Assembly (NCBI RefSeq): GCF_019972315.1
Contig: NZ_BLIZ01000001.1
Coordinates: 3,115,404 to 3,179,403, forward strand
Direction: 5' to 3'
Origin: Geobacter sp. AOG1
GTDB lineage: Bacteria; Desulfobacterota; Desulfuromonadia; Geobacterales; Geobacteraceae
Length of the DNA: 64,000 nucleotides
Made by a program: the position numbers and the translations under genes. Below are positions 55,915-64,000 of the stretch, piece by piece. The notes under the pieces are model-generated. The model ran no database searches and was not told the origin of the DNA. It was given only the letters and a program-made list of their open reading frames with translations. Every line of letters starts with the position of its first letter. Position 1 is the stretch's first letter.

Positions 55915-55977
55915 TCAACAAGGATGGACGACTGCTGAACCAACAATTCTCGGCTTAGCATAGGCCTGCTTTTTCAT
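55915..55977 (-). CDS. 20-residue peptide gene at the end of the cytochrome operon
   Basis: The frame encodes MKKQAYAKPRIVGSAVVHPC and a TGA stop. GGAAAGGAGGGTGAACAG places a near-ideal ribosome binding site before the ATG, 44 bp after the cytochrome stop and 26 bp before the terminator, so it is a separate, translated gene rather than chance. The lysine-rich start and the GSxxVHPC end look like a leader plus short core with a terminal cysteine. I recall a Geobacter peptide family named geopeptide, paired with a radical-SAM maturase and linked to CxxxxCH cytochromes; membership is unverified. No maturase gene lies in this window. Confidence 0.65.
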   Translation of the reverse strand: MKKQAYAKPRIVGSAVVHPC

Positions 55978-56021
55978 CTGTTCACCCTCCTTTCCGTTGT
56001 TGTCGGGAATCAGACCGCCCT

Positions 56022-59000
56022 TTAATAACGACTGAGCACAAAGGAATCGACCGTGGACCAAGGTGACGTTTTTTGGCTCGTTGCATCCCGGGCCTGGACG
56101 CGCCAGTACCAGGTCCCGCTCGGCAACATAGCATTCCAGCTGGTTCCGGTCTGCCAGGACGATTGAGTCTTGATGGAAGAGAACGAGGAACTGGAACTGA
56201 CCTGTACCAGGTACTGTATCGACCCACCGCTCGGGTTAGTGGAGGGACTCCACGCCAGACCGATTGAACAACCTGAGTAGTTAGAGCACCTCCCATCCGG
56301 TTCTGCGACCGGAATTGGTGCTGTTGGTGGATTGGCTGTTGCCGGGGCTGCGATGACAAAGCTGTCGACTGTCGACCAGGACGAAACGAGCGATGTACTG
56401 GTTGCGTTGCGGGCCTGGACGCGCCAGTACCAGGTGCCGACACCCAGGTTCGGTGTCCAGCTTGTGGCGCTGGTCCATCCGGATGATGCCGTGACGGTCG
56501 AGAAGGATGAACTGGAACTGACCTGCGCCGAGTACTGGATGGTGCCGCTGGAGATGGTCGAAGCATTCCACGCCAGCGTTGTTGCGCAAGACCCCGAACA
56601 GGTGCTATCTGGCTCGGCAATCAGCGACGGCACTGTCGGGGCACTAGAAGGCAGCGGTGCTGATAACGAGAAGGAGTCCGCGGCTGACCACGGCGAAAGG
56701 GCTGATGTTTTGACTGAGTCACGAGCCTGAACCCTCCAGAACCACGTGCCGGTTCCCATGGTTGGCGTCCAGCTGGTGCCGGAAATCCATCCCGATGCGT
56801 AGTTGACCGTGGAGAAGGAGATGTCGGAGCTTACCTGTATGGAGTACTGCACTCCGTTGCCGCTTGGGTTTGTGGAAGGATTCCACTGCAGCTGGATTCC
56901 ACAAGACCCGGAACAGCTGCCATCTGATTCGGCAATCAGCACCGGCATGGAAGGGGGCGCGGTTGACGATAAGGTGAAAAAGTCCGCGGTTGACCAAGCT
57001 GAAACCGTTGTTGTAGTGCGGGAATCACGGGCCTGAACTCTCCAGTACCAGGTGCCGTTGCCGAGCGTTGCCAACCAGCTGGTATTAGAAATCCATCCCG
57101 ATGAGTAGTTGACCGTTGCGAATGTGGAACTGCTGCTCACCTGCACCGAGTATTGAACGGAGCCGCCTCCCGTGTTGGTCACCGGATTCCACTGCAGCGA
57201 CACCGAGCAGGAACTGGAACAGATGCCATTGGGCTCGGCAATCAGCACTGGAGACGCGAGGAAGGAAGTGGCAGCCCCACTGGTCCACGGCGTTTTCACG
57301 TTCCAGTACTGGTCGGTATCTGAACCGGTGTTCCCCTCATGGCAGGTGGAGAAGCTGCTGTTCACGGGTCCTGTGTCAGTTAAGCTGCCACCACTATTTT
57401 CATTACTACGTCCGGAATAGATGCCGGGAATGTGGCCGCTTCCGCTCCCCTCATCACCACGATCGCTGAACGCGATATTCGGATTTGCATTGTTCGTCAC
57501 ACGCCCCCTGTGTTTGTAATCGAGGCAGTTGGTTATCATCAGCCGGGGGAGTTGCGCATTGTGGGGCGCATGGCACTTGGAGCACGAGTAATTGTGCTTG
57601 ATGGTTGCGTTGGCAGTCTTCCACCCCTTCACCGACTCGTGAATCCGGTTTTTATCCTTCCAGGTATGGGTCACGCCGTTCGTCAGGGTCTGTTTCCCGT
57701 GGCAGTTCAGACAGAGCCCGGCAAACTGTTGATCCGTTTCGGTGATGGAACCAGAGGCGAAGGTATTCTGATCAATTTTGTAGGAAGTGGTGATTGTCTG
57801 GAGGTACGCAGTATAAGCACCCGGTGCTGGCCGCGGTTTTTCCTCACCTCTGACGCCGGAAATGTAGCCGTAGGTGGCATTATCGACAGGGGCATTGTCA
57901 TCTTTGTAGGGCGAGGTCATCCAGGTCCCCTTGAGAAGTGGCACCCCGTAAGGCTTGTTGCTGCCGAGCGTCGGGCTGACGCCGTGGGGGTCATGACACG
58001 GGGTGCAAAGACCGCCTATGGCGTGGGAGGGTGTCGCCGAGAGCGGCGAAGTTGCCGCCAAATGACCGCCAACGTTGATTTTGATTTTATAGGGATTGCG
58101 GAGTTGGTATCCGAACTGACCAGCACCGAAGTAGGGGGTGTCCTGGAAGCCCATAATGGCCTGGGTGGCGTTGAAGGTAGCGCTATATCCCCAAGGGGTG
58201 ATGCCTGAGGAAGCATTCATGTGGCAGTCGAAGCAGAGGCCTGCACCGGGATTGTAGAGGTTGTGTTCCGCTGCAGTACCTCCTGCCGTTGGTTTATACG
58301 TCGTGGCGTAGCCACCTTTTCCGGCTACCGTGTCTTTGAGTATACCGCCATTGGCCGTGGCGCTGGCATAGCTGGTGGTCGTACCGCTGACGCTGGAACC
58401 GTGGGAGTTGTGACAGTCGAAACATACAACGGCCACTGTCCCGGTCGTGTTCGGCCAGGTCTCGTTGATATCCCAGCCGCCTTGATTGGCGGCGGCATTG
58501 CCGTGGGCGGAGAAGGCCTTCGTCACCGTATTTTTCGGCGAGGTATTGCCTCCGGCGTATTTGCCCCAGGTTGTGGTGCCCGCATCACCGTATTTGGTGG
58601 CAATGCTCGTTTTGTCCCAGGCGTAGACATTCGGGGTTTTCCCATCGCCGAACGGCTGAGTTGCGTTGTTCTTGTCACTATGGCAACCGAGACAGTGGGT
58701 ATTGATCTTTGCCATCTCGGTTCTGGTTCCGTTGGCAGTATACGGAATTGCCGTAGTACCCACAGCATATGCTGTAGGCCGCGTTCCCGTGCCGTAGATA
58801 ACCAGTTCCACCGGCCCACCGGGGGTGTTCGCATGGTGATAGGTGAGATTGATGCTGCCGTCGCTGTTCGCCTCCCAGTGGCACTGGTAGCACTGAGCCG
58901 CCGTTACCGTGCCACCTTGAGAGTGGTGAGAGTTGCCGCTGAACTGCGGGCCGATTGCTGCCCTCCCCCTGATGGCGAAAGCGTGGCAGGTAAGACAGGC

Positions 59001-61157
59001 GGCGGTGCTTCCCCATTGCGCCGGCGCGCCGCCATGGCAGTCAATATTTGTGCAGGTAGCGGTAGTCGGGTTCCAGGCAGCGCTAAAACCTGCTGTGGCA
59101 GGATTGAATATAACGTCGACCGAGCCGCTCAGATGCCTGGAACTGGGAACAAACATGCCGGCTGCGGTCGAACTTGCGGTCGCAAAGTGGCAGTTGGAAC
59201 AGACAGTCGTGTCTGTTGCCCCCGCCACGTGGGCTTTGTGGGTGTTCGCCGTGCTCGTTCCAGCGCCGCCGTTGGGATAATCGGGCGCGCCGATCGGGCT
59301 GCTCGTGCCGTGACAGCCGTTGCAGCCATAGTTGACACCGGAGGTCCAGGCCGCGGGATTGGCGTAGACCAGTGCCCCCTGATTTCCGTTGGAGTGACAG
59401 TAGAGGTTTGTGCAGGTGTGCGCAGTGCCGTCGTAGGAGCCGGTACTGCCGATCGTCGCGGTGCCGGAGAAAAGCACGTCCTTGACGCCGTTTACATGTT
59501 TGTTCTTATTTACGATAGTCGCAGTGCCGCTTACTGTTGCCGCGTGACACACGGCGCAGGCAAAGCCGTCACTGAGGTGGCCAGGATGGGCGTTGGTTGG
59601 TGGCATTGCATCGTGGCAGGCACTGCATTCGCCCGGCGTGCCGACGATGCTGCCTTTGGCGTTCGCCCATAGCGGAGACTTGTAGACCGTAGTCCCCCCT
59701 GCAGGTGCCCCGTTGCTGTGGCAGTAGGTGCTGGAACAGGTCCCCGGCGAGGTGGTATTGTAAGTGGGGGTGGCGCCGCCGGTAGCGGCGATGGTCCCGT
59801 TCGTTGCGATGAACACCTGCTGGAAGTTGCCGGTTGCATGCCTGTTGCCGCCATGACACTCATAGCAGCTGTAGGCATAGGGTGCGTTTCCTGCGTGGGG
59901 CAGGTGAGGAGTCCTGGACTCATCCTTGAAGACCCCCGACGTGGCGTATCCCGGTGCATAGCCAAGTGGCCCGCCAGCGGTATTTTGTTGCGGCGGAAAG
60001 CCATGGCATCCGGTGCAGTCTGCAGAAAAAGATCCGGCCGTACTGCTGTGGGGATGGCATGACCGGCAGACATTCGGATCGGTGCTTGCGTGTTCCGGGG
60101 GAAAACTGCCACCGGGGGGAGGCACCGGGTGACATGCCTGGCAGACCCCGAACGGGCCAGCCCAATTGCTTTGAGCACCGACGGCCTGATCCAGAACCTT
60201 CCGACGGTAGGAATCAAGCTTTATGCCTGCTGAGTAGTTCATGTAACGGCGTACGAGCCAGACGTTGGGGACGGTACCGTCACCCGGGTCGACGTGGCCG
60301 GCGTGGCAGTCTGCACACTGGATATTCTGTCCGTTGCGGTTGTGGGCCAGCTTGCCGGTATGGCAGTTGGTGCAGATGTTCACAGCATTGGCAGTTCCGC
60401 CCCGCATGTCGGTACGCAGCAGGTAGCCTTGTGATGATGACAGGAGTCCAAAGGCGGATGAATCGGGCCCATCGATTGTCCTTGAGTTTGAATCGGTGAA
60501 ATGGACACCGTGGCAGGTTGAACAGATTACTTTGCCGTTCGGCAGTTGCATGGCCGAAGTTGGATTGGATGGGTTGGCGTTGACCGGCGGGTTCAGGAAT
60601 TCGGTCGGCTTGAGTTTTACCTTGGAAGTGGCGCCGGTGTAATTGAAGTTGACCGGATGGGTACCGGATTGGACGTTTCTCTGGTTACGCGACCGATGGC
60701 AGTCGAAGCAAAGCTGGTCGCTGTCATTGGCAAAACGGAAAAGATTATTTGCATCGCTTGAAGCATGTTGATTATGGCAACTGGCGCAACTTATCTCGCC
60801 TTTCCCGGTCACCACGAGAGCCCGCATGTCAGGATTGACCGGCGTAGCCGCCCCTGCAGCCGGCACGTTCACCGGCGCCGCCCAGTTATGGGAAGTCTGT
60901 TTCTCTCCTGACACATACAACCCCAAATCCGTGGAGTTGAACGGATTTGCAATGTCCTGGGGGAGGAACCCCTTAGTCATGATCCCGGGATTATGACAGG
61001 TGAGACAAAGGTTGTTGACGCCGGTCGTGTTTGACAGGTCAATCGGTATGGTGTTGTGGCAGCCGGTGCATGTTAGATTTGTGTGCGGGGAGTTGACCGC
61101 CAGAGTTCCCGATGCCATCAACAAAACAAACAACATCGACACAAATAGTATTTTCAT
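56022..61157 (-). CDS. Giant multiheme c-type cytochrome with C-terminal FN3-like repeats
   Basis: 1711 residues, exported: signal peptide 1-20 (MKILFVSMLFVLLMASGTLA). I count 23 CxxCH and 3 CxxxxCH motifs (CSSTYCH, CTNLYCH, CTNIDCH), 26 likely hemes over residues 30 to about 1195. The CxxxxCH/CxxCH pairing is the Geobacter-type domain. Two degenerate sites follow (CLDYKH, STCH). From about 1300, four repeats of about 95 residues occur (LIAEPDG..C...C, QYSVQVSSSSSF, GTWYWRVQARD), FN3-like with a disulfide pair each. Likely outer-surface electron transfer. ATG 61157 has AGGAG and is preferred over earlier starts. 28 bp after the NHL gene. Confidence 0.93.
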   Translation of the reverse strand: MKILFVSMLFVLLMASGTLAVNSPHTNLTCTGCHNTIPIDLSNTTGVNNLCLTCHNPGIMTKGFLPQDIANPFNSTDLGLYVSGEKQTSHNWAAPVNVPAAGAATPVNPDMRALVVTGKGEISCASCHNQHASSDANNLFRFANDSDQLCFDCHRSRNQRNVQSGTHPVNFNYTGATSKVKLKPTEFLNPPVNANPSNPTSAMQLPNGKVICSTCHGVHFTDSNSRTIDGPDSSAFGLLSSSQGYLLRTDMRGGTANAVNICTNCHTGKLAHNRNGQNIQCADCHAGHVDPGDGTVPNVWLVRRYMNYSAGIKLDSYRRKVLDQAVGAQSNWAGPFGVCQACHPVPPPGGSFPPEHASTDPNVCRSCHPHSSTAGSFSADCTGCHGFPPQQNTAGGPLGYAPGYATSGVFKDESRTPHLPHAGNAPYAYSCYECHGGNRHATGNFQQVFIATNGTIAATGGATPTYNTTSPGTCSSTYCHSNGAPAGGTTVYKSPLWANAKGSIVGTPGECSACHDAMPPTNAHPGHLSDGFACAVCHAATVSGTATIVNKNKHVNGVKDVLFSGTATIGSTGSYDGTAHTCTNLYCHSNGNQGALVYANPAAWTSGVNYGCNGCHGTSSPIGAPDYPNGGAGTSTANTHKAHVAGATDTTVCSNCHFATASSTAAGMFVPSSRHLSGSVDVIFNPATAGFSAAWNPTTATCTNIDCHGGAPAQWGSTAACLTCHAFAIRGRAAIGPQFSGNSHHSQGGTVTAAQCYQCHWEANSDGSINLTYHHANTPGGPVELVIYGTGTRPTAYAVGTTAIPYTANGTRTEMAKINTHCLGCHSDKNNATQPFGDGKTPNVYAWDKTSIATKYGDAGTTTWGKYAGGNTSPKNTVTKAFSAHGNAAANQGGWDINETWPNTTGTVAVVCFDCHNSHGSSVSGTTTSYASATANGGILKDTVAGKGGYATTYKPTAGGTAAEHNLYNPGAGLCFDCHMNASSGITPWGYSATFNATQAIMGFQDTPYFGAGQFGYQLRNPYKIKINVGGHLAATSPLSATPSHAIGGLCTPCHDPHGVSPTLGSNKPYGVPLLKGTWMTSPYKDDNAPVDNATYGYISGVRGEEKPRPAPGAYTAYLQTITTSYKIDQNTFASGSITETDQQFAGLCLNCHGKQTLTNGVTHTWKDKNRIHESVKGWKTANATIKHNYSCSKCHAPHNAQLPRLMITNCLDYKHRGRVTNNANPNIAFSDRGDEGSGSGHIPGIYSGRSNENSGGSLTDTGPVNSSFSTCHEGNTGSDTDQYWNVKTPWTSGAATSFLASPVLIAEPNGICSSSCSVSLQWNPVTNTGGGSVQYSVQVSSSSTFATVNYSSGWISNTSWLATLGNGTWYWRVQARDSRTTTTVSAWSTADFFTLSSTAPPSMPVLIAESDGSCSGSCGIQLQWNPSTNPSGNGVQYSIQVSSDISFSTVNYASGWISGTSWTPTMGTGTWFWRVQARDSVKTSALSPWSAADSFSLSAPLPSSAPTVPSLIAEPDSTCSGSCATTLAWNASTISSGTIQYSAQVSSSSSFSTVTASSGWTSATSWTPNLGVGTWYWRVQARNATSTSLVSSWSTVDSFVIAAPATANPPTAPIPVAEPDGRCSNYSGCSIGLAWSPSTNPSGGSIQYLVQVSSSSSFSSIKTQSSWQTGTSWNAMLPSGTWYWRVQARDATSQKTSPWSTVDSFVLSRY

Positions 61158-61185
61158 AATTAACTCCTGAAAGGTCATGCTAACG

Positions 61186-62403
61186 TCAGGGGGAATAGAC
61201 GATACCAATCGAATGTCTGGAGACACCGCCGGTCGAGTTGTTTGCCATGACCGTCAGCACGTTATCTCCCGGCGCAAGGCCGCTTACATTGCACTTCCAG
61301 CTGGTTGCCGACGTATAGACAACCGGTGCAGCAACCGCTGCGCTATTCGTGATAACCGTGACCCTCGCCGACGAATCCACCGCACCGCTAAGGGTAATAT
61401 TTGCCGAGTTGACATTGGCGGGCACCGGATCAACGGTCAGTGTCACCGGGGCTGTGACAACGGGGTTCACGCCGCCGTCAATCCCGTACATGGTCAGTGA
61501 CCCGGAGCCATTGGCTACAAGGAGCCGTTTCTGAACCTGATCGAAGGCAACATCCATCGGTATCATCAGTTGACCGTTGGCTAAGCCGTTCTTGCCGATG
61601 TACGCCAAAAACTGGCCGCTTCCGGTCGGATCTATCACCTGAATTGTGTTCAGGAAGGTATCCGCCACATACATGCGGCTCAGCTTGCCCGCTGCATCGT
61701 ACTCAAAGGCAACACCAATAGGCCTTTTGAACTGAAGTGGCGCAACACCAAACGTGCCGATGCTTTTCACGAAGTTGTAGTTCCCCGTTGCATTAAAGAA
61801 CTGTATCCGGCCATTTTGCGTATCTGCAACCGCAATCTGGTTAGCCGACCTGTCGTAGGCAATACCGGTGGGCATGGAGAACTGGCCGGCGGCAGTTCCC
61901 GTCGCGCCGATCGTCCGCACGAACTGCCCATAGGAATTGAATACCCTGACATTGTTGGCCAGGCTGTCAACAACATAGACAAAGCCGGCCGCATCGACCG
62001 CAATGCCATTGGCTTTCTTGAACTGGCCGATACCGGAACCAAGTCTCCCCAGGACCGTTCCTCCCTGATCGAGGATAACAACAGAATCCCCTTGGCTCAC
62101 GAACAGGTTTCCATTATCACTGAGAGCTATCCCCTGGGGTGGCGCCTTGGTTTCGAGCACCAGCATCCTCTGGCCCGAAGAGTTGAACTTCGAAACTCCG
62201 CCAATGCGTGGATCAGAAACATAAAAATCACCCTTCGGGTCAATGGCAACCCGAAGCGGCGAGGCCAGGCCCTGCGTAACCGGGGGGGTCAGAACGGTCA
62301 CCATGGGAACTGAGGCAGCAAACGAAACACCGATGAGTGAAGTGACCAGGACAGCACACAGAATGATGATGCTTTTAAAGGTTCTGATCCATCTGGTCAG
62401 CAT
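61186..62403 (-). CDS. Secreted NHL-repeat beta-propeller protein
   Basis: 405 residues. Signal peptide 1-29 (ending SFA). Six NHL-type blades over about 45-310, for example PLRVAIDPKGDFYVSDPRIG, KANGIAVDAAGFVYVVDSLA and QFSMPTGIAYDRSANQIAVADT, then an Ig-like domain (about 315-405). Such propellers are frequent partners of multiheme cytochromes in Geobacter surface conduits, probably as scaffolds. GGAGG 6 bases before the ATG. Followed by the cytochrome after 28 bp. Confidence 0.88.
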   Translation of the reverse strand: MLTRWIRTFKSIIILCAVLVTSLIGVSFAASVPMVTVLTPPVTQGLASPLRVAIDPKGDFYVSDPRIGGVSKFNSSGQRMLVLETKAPPQGIALSDNGNLFVSQGDSVVILDQGGTVLGRLGSGIGQFKKANGIAVDAAGFVYVVDSLANNVRVFNSYGQFVRTIGATGTAAGQFSMPTGIAYDRSANQIAVADTQNGRIQFFNATGNYNFVKSIGTFGVAPLQFKRPIGVAFEYDAAGKLSRMYVADTFLNTIQVIDPTGSGQFLAYIGKNGLANGQLMIPMDVAFDQVQKRLLVANGSGSLTMYGIDGGVNPVVTAPVTLTVDPVPANVNSANITLSGAVDSSARVTVITNSAAVAAPVVYTSATSWKCNVSGLAPGDNVLTVMANNSTGGVSRHSIGIVYSP

Positions 62404-62474
62404 ATGAAGCCTCCTAACCGTAAATTTGCGACGACATGCGCTGCGAGGACCGCAAAATGGGCCACTGATCGTTT

Positions 62475-64000
62475 TCAGGAAGCGAAACCGGATTTTTCAG
62501 CCGTCTGCATGCTTTCCACCCTGACCGGTAAATAACAAGGCCCCTGATTGAAGGACTCATAGTGATAGTCCGTCACTCCGCTGCGTACTGAAACATAGAA
62601 TGTCTGGTACGCCGACAGGCTGCCATCACTTACCCGGACCGTAACGCGGTACGAACCGTACTGAGAGGACGTTGGTTTCCAGGTTATAATGCCGGCAGAA
62701 GAAATGCTCATGCCAGAAGGAGCGGAGGTAAGGGAATAGACGAGGGGGTCACCCGCAGAGTCCACCGCTCTCACCGCATAGACATAGGTGTTTCCTCGAT
62801 AGGCCGTGGTAACCGGGGTTGAAGTGATTTTCAGCGTGTGATCCGTTGGCGAAACGGCGTCTTCGGTAACGGTGACGTAGAAGTTTTGCGTTGTACTGTA
62901 GTAACTGCTGTTTCTCACTCTTACCGTGACCTTGTACGTGCCGGTGTGGGACGGTTTCCAGGTAATCAGGCCGGTCGAACCGCCGATCTCCATTCCATCG
63001 GGGTGGTCACTCAAGGAATAGTACAGACTCTTGCCATTGGGGTCATAGGCAGAGACCTTGTAACTGTATGACGTATCAACCAGTGCAGCAGTTACCGGTG
63101 CAGACGTTATGACCGGCGCAGGGCTGGTTGAAGTAGTGACCGTCAGGGTAAAGCTCTTGCTGGCAGATAGGTTTCCAGGGTCGGTTGCCGTCACGGTAAT
63201 GGTGTAGCTGCCCGCGGCCGTTGTCGGACAATTGATGAAACCCGCACCACTGATGCTCATGCCGGCAGGTGCGCCACTCAACGTGTAGGCCAGACTCTGG
63301 TTCTCGGGGTCAGTTGCCGCGACCTGGTAGCTGAAGGCGGCGGGAGCGGTGACCGTCGCATTCGGGATAGCGATCATGGTCGGAGCCTGGTTGACTAAAG
63401 CATTCACCGTGAGGTTCACGCTGGCCGTGGCATTGGTGTAGTTGGTTGTATCGTTCGGGGTGAAGCTGACCGACAGGGTCTGGCTGCCGGCGGTGTTCAT
63501 GACGGCGCCGGAGACCGGGGTGTAGACGTAAGTTCCCGCGACGCTGGCCGTGGCGTTCAGCTGGGTGCTGCTAAGCGCCGTGCCGACTACGACCGGGGTC
63601 GGCGTTGCCCAGCTTATGCTCGGGGTAGCCTTGGCGATGACCAGGGTGCCCGTGGCGCTCCCGGTGTAGTTGGCATCGGTGATGGTGCCAACGACGGGGT
63701 AGCTCCCCGCGGCGGTCGGCGCCGTGGCGCTGCCGTTGTAGGTGAAGCTGACGGTTTTGCCGGCCGGGTTGGTGGTGGCGGTGGCACTCTTGGCGGTGCC
63801 GTCGTAGGTTGCAGTCAGCCCGCCCAGGGTGACCGTAGCGGCGGCCGGGTTCACGGTCAGGGTGACGGTTTTGCTAGCGCTGTTGTAGGTAACCGTGTCG
63901 GTCGGGGTGAAGACCACCGACAGGGTCTGGCTGCCGGCGTTCAGCACGGTCCCGGCTGCAGGGGTGTAGGTGAAGGTCCCGGCTATGCCGCCACTGACCC
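62475..64000 (-). CDS. Secreted Ig-like repeat protein, 5' end outside window
   Basis: At least 508 residues of open frame running off the right edge. Tandem beta-sandwich repeats: two copies of an MBG/Ig-type unit (GSQTLSVVFTPTDT and GSQTLSVSFTPNDT, each ending LTVN), then at least three putative-Ig (He_PIG-like) domains with PAGMSISGAGFI, PDGMEIGGSTGLITWKP and PSGMSISSAGIITWKP. The last 40 residues (SFNQGPCYLPVRVES) are unique. Probably a surface adhesin or scaffold, first visible gene of the cytochrome operon; the gap to the NHL gene is 71 bp. Confidence 0.82.
   Translation of the reverse strand, partial: VSGGIAGTFTYTPAAGTVLNAGSQTLSVVFTPTDTVTYNSASKTVTLTVNPAAATVTLGGLTATYDGTAKSATATTNPAGKTVSFTYNGSATAPTAAGSYPVVGTITDANYTGSATGTLVIAKATPSISWATPTPVVVGTALSSTQLNATASVAGTYVYTPVSGAVMNTAGSQTLSVSFTPNDTTNYTNATASVNLTVNALVNQAPTMIAIPNATVTAPAAFSYQVAATDPENQSLAYTLSGAPAGMSISGAGFINCPTTAAGSYTITVTATDPGNLSASKSFTLTVTTSTSPAPVITSAPVTAALVDTSYSYKVSAYDPNGKSLYYSLSDHPDGMEIGGSTGLITWKPSHTGTYKVTVRVRNSSYYSTTQNFYVTVTEDAVSPTDHTLKITSTPVTTAYRGNTYVYAVRAVDSAGDPLVYSLTSAPSGMSISSAGIITWKPTSSQYGSYRVTVRVSDGSLSAYQTFYVSVRSGVTDYHYESFNQGPCYLPVRVESMQTAEKSGFAS

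Noticed and set aside
55915..55917. TGA of the 20-codon gene as a selenocysteine codon
   Set aside because: Reading through gives an unstructured tail that runs into the terminator, and no SECIS-like hairpin with proper spacing is evident.
56022..57270. Regular 300-bp periodicity that could be a DNA repeat array
   Set aside because: It is the coding sequence of the four FN3-like repeats at the end of the cytochrome.

Overview
The window looks like a G+C-rich chromosome segment from a Geobacter-type bacterium (Desulfuromonadota, Geobacteraceae or close relatives). The basis is the giant CxxCH/CxxxxCH multiheme cytochrome with an adjoining NHL-propeller gene, the di-heme peroxidase, the PilZ protein, and housekeeping gene order typical of that group. 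Most genes lie on the minus strand in long operons. I saw no tRNA, rRNA, intact insertion sequence or CRISPR array.

Layout, left to right. 1-3.8 kb (plus strand): a partial secreted protein, a cytochrome c'-like protein, a class II photolyase followed by a DUF523-DUF1722 protein, and a PilZ protein. 3.8-12.3 kb (minus): a fatty-acid and lipid operon read from a strong promoter near 12.34 kb: DUF177, rpmF, plsX, fabH, fabD, fabZ, fabG, acpP, fabF, rpiB, glyA. Hairpins after acpP and before glyA probably tune expression. 12.6-26.6 kb (minus): the translation/RNA operon rimP-nusA-ylxR/L7Ae-infB-rbfA-nrnA-truB-rpsO-pnp with an attenuator-like leader, then an M16 peptidase, dut, an M29 aminopeptidase, a Sua5-type enzyme and a small membrane protein. 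26.7-33.5 kb: di-heme peroxidase, cydAB downstream of an Rrf2 Fe-S-type regulator, an S24-like repressor that has lost its catalytic dyad, a TPR metallopeptidase-like protein and a J-domain protein. 33.5-38.4 kb: isoprenoid genes dxs-ispA, then xseB and xseA; xseB sits between two inverted copies of a palindromic repeat.

38.4-46.4 kb: an orphan ParA-like ATPase with an unrecognised C-terminal domain, bracketed by two copies of a MITE-like element; then a DUF610 deacetylase-like protein, a cohesin/dockerin-like secreted protein, gluQ, ppnP and a RecG with an AbrB-like N-terminus. 46.4-49.2 kb is an accessory patch: a HigBA toxin-antitoxin pair with an operator inside its promoter, a fragment resembling an Uma2 tail, an AT-rich DUF4238 gene followed by a hairpin, a DUF2277 gene, and a non-coding stretch with three DnaA-box-like sites and palindromes. 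49.2-55.7 kb: a PNPOx-like flavoprotein divergent from a MocR/PdxR regulator, a homocysteine methyltransferase-like gene, a small coiled-coil secreted protein, pfkA, then plsC-rnhA-HNH-HAD on the minus strand.

55.8-64 kb (minus): a secreted electron-transfer operon. A large Ig-repeat protein (cut by the window edge) is followed by an NHL propeller, a 1711-residue cytochrome with 26 heme motifs and four C-terminal FN3-like repeats, and finally a 20-codon gene with a strong ribosome binding site ending just before the terminator. That tiny gene is the best candidate here for a poorly described system, possibly a modified-peptide precursor linked to the cytochrome.
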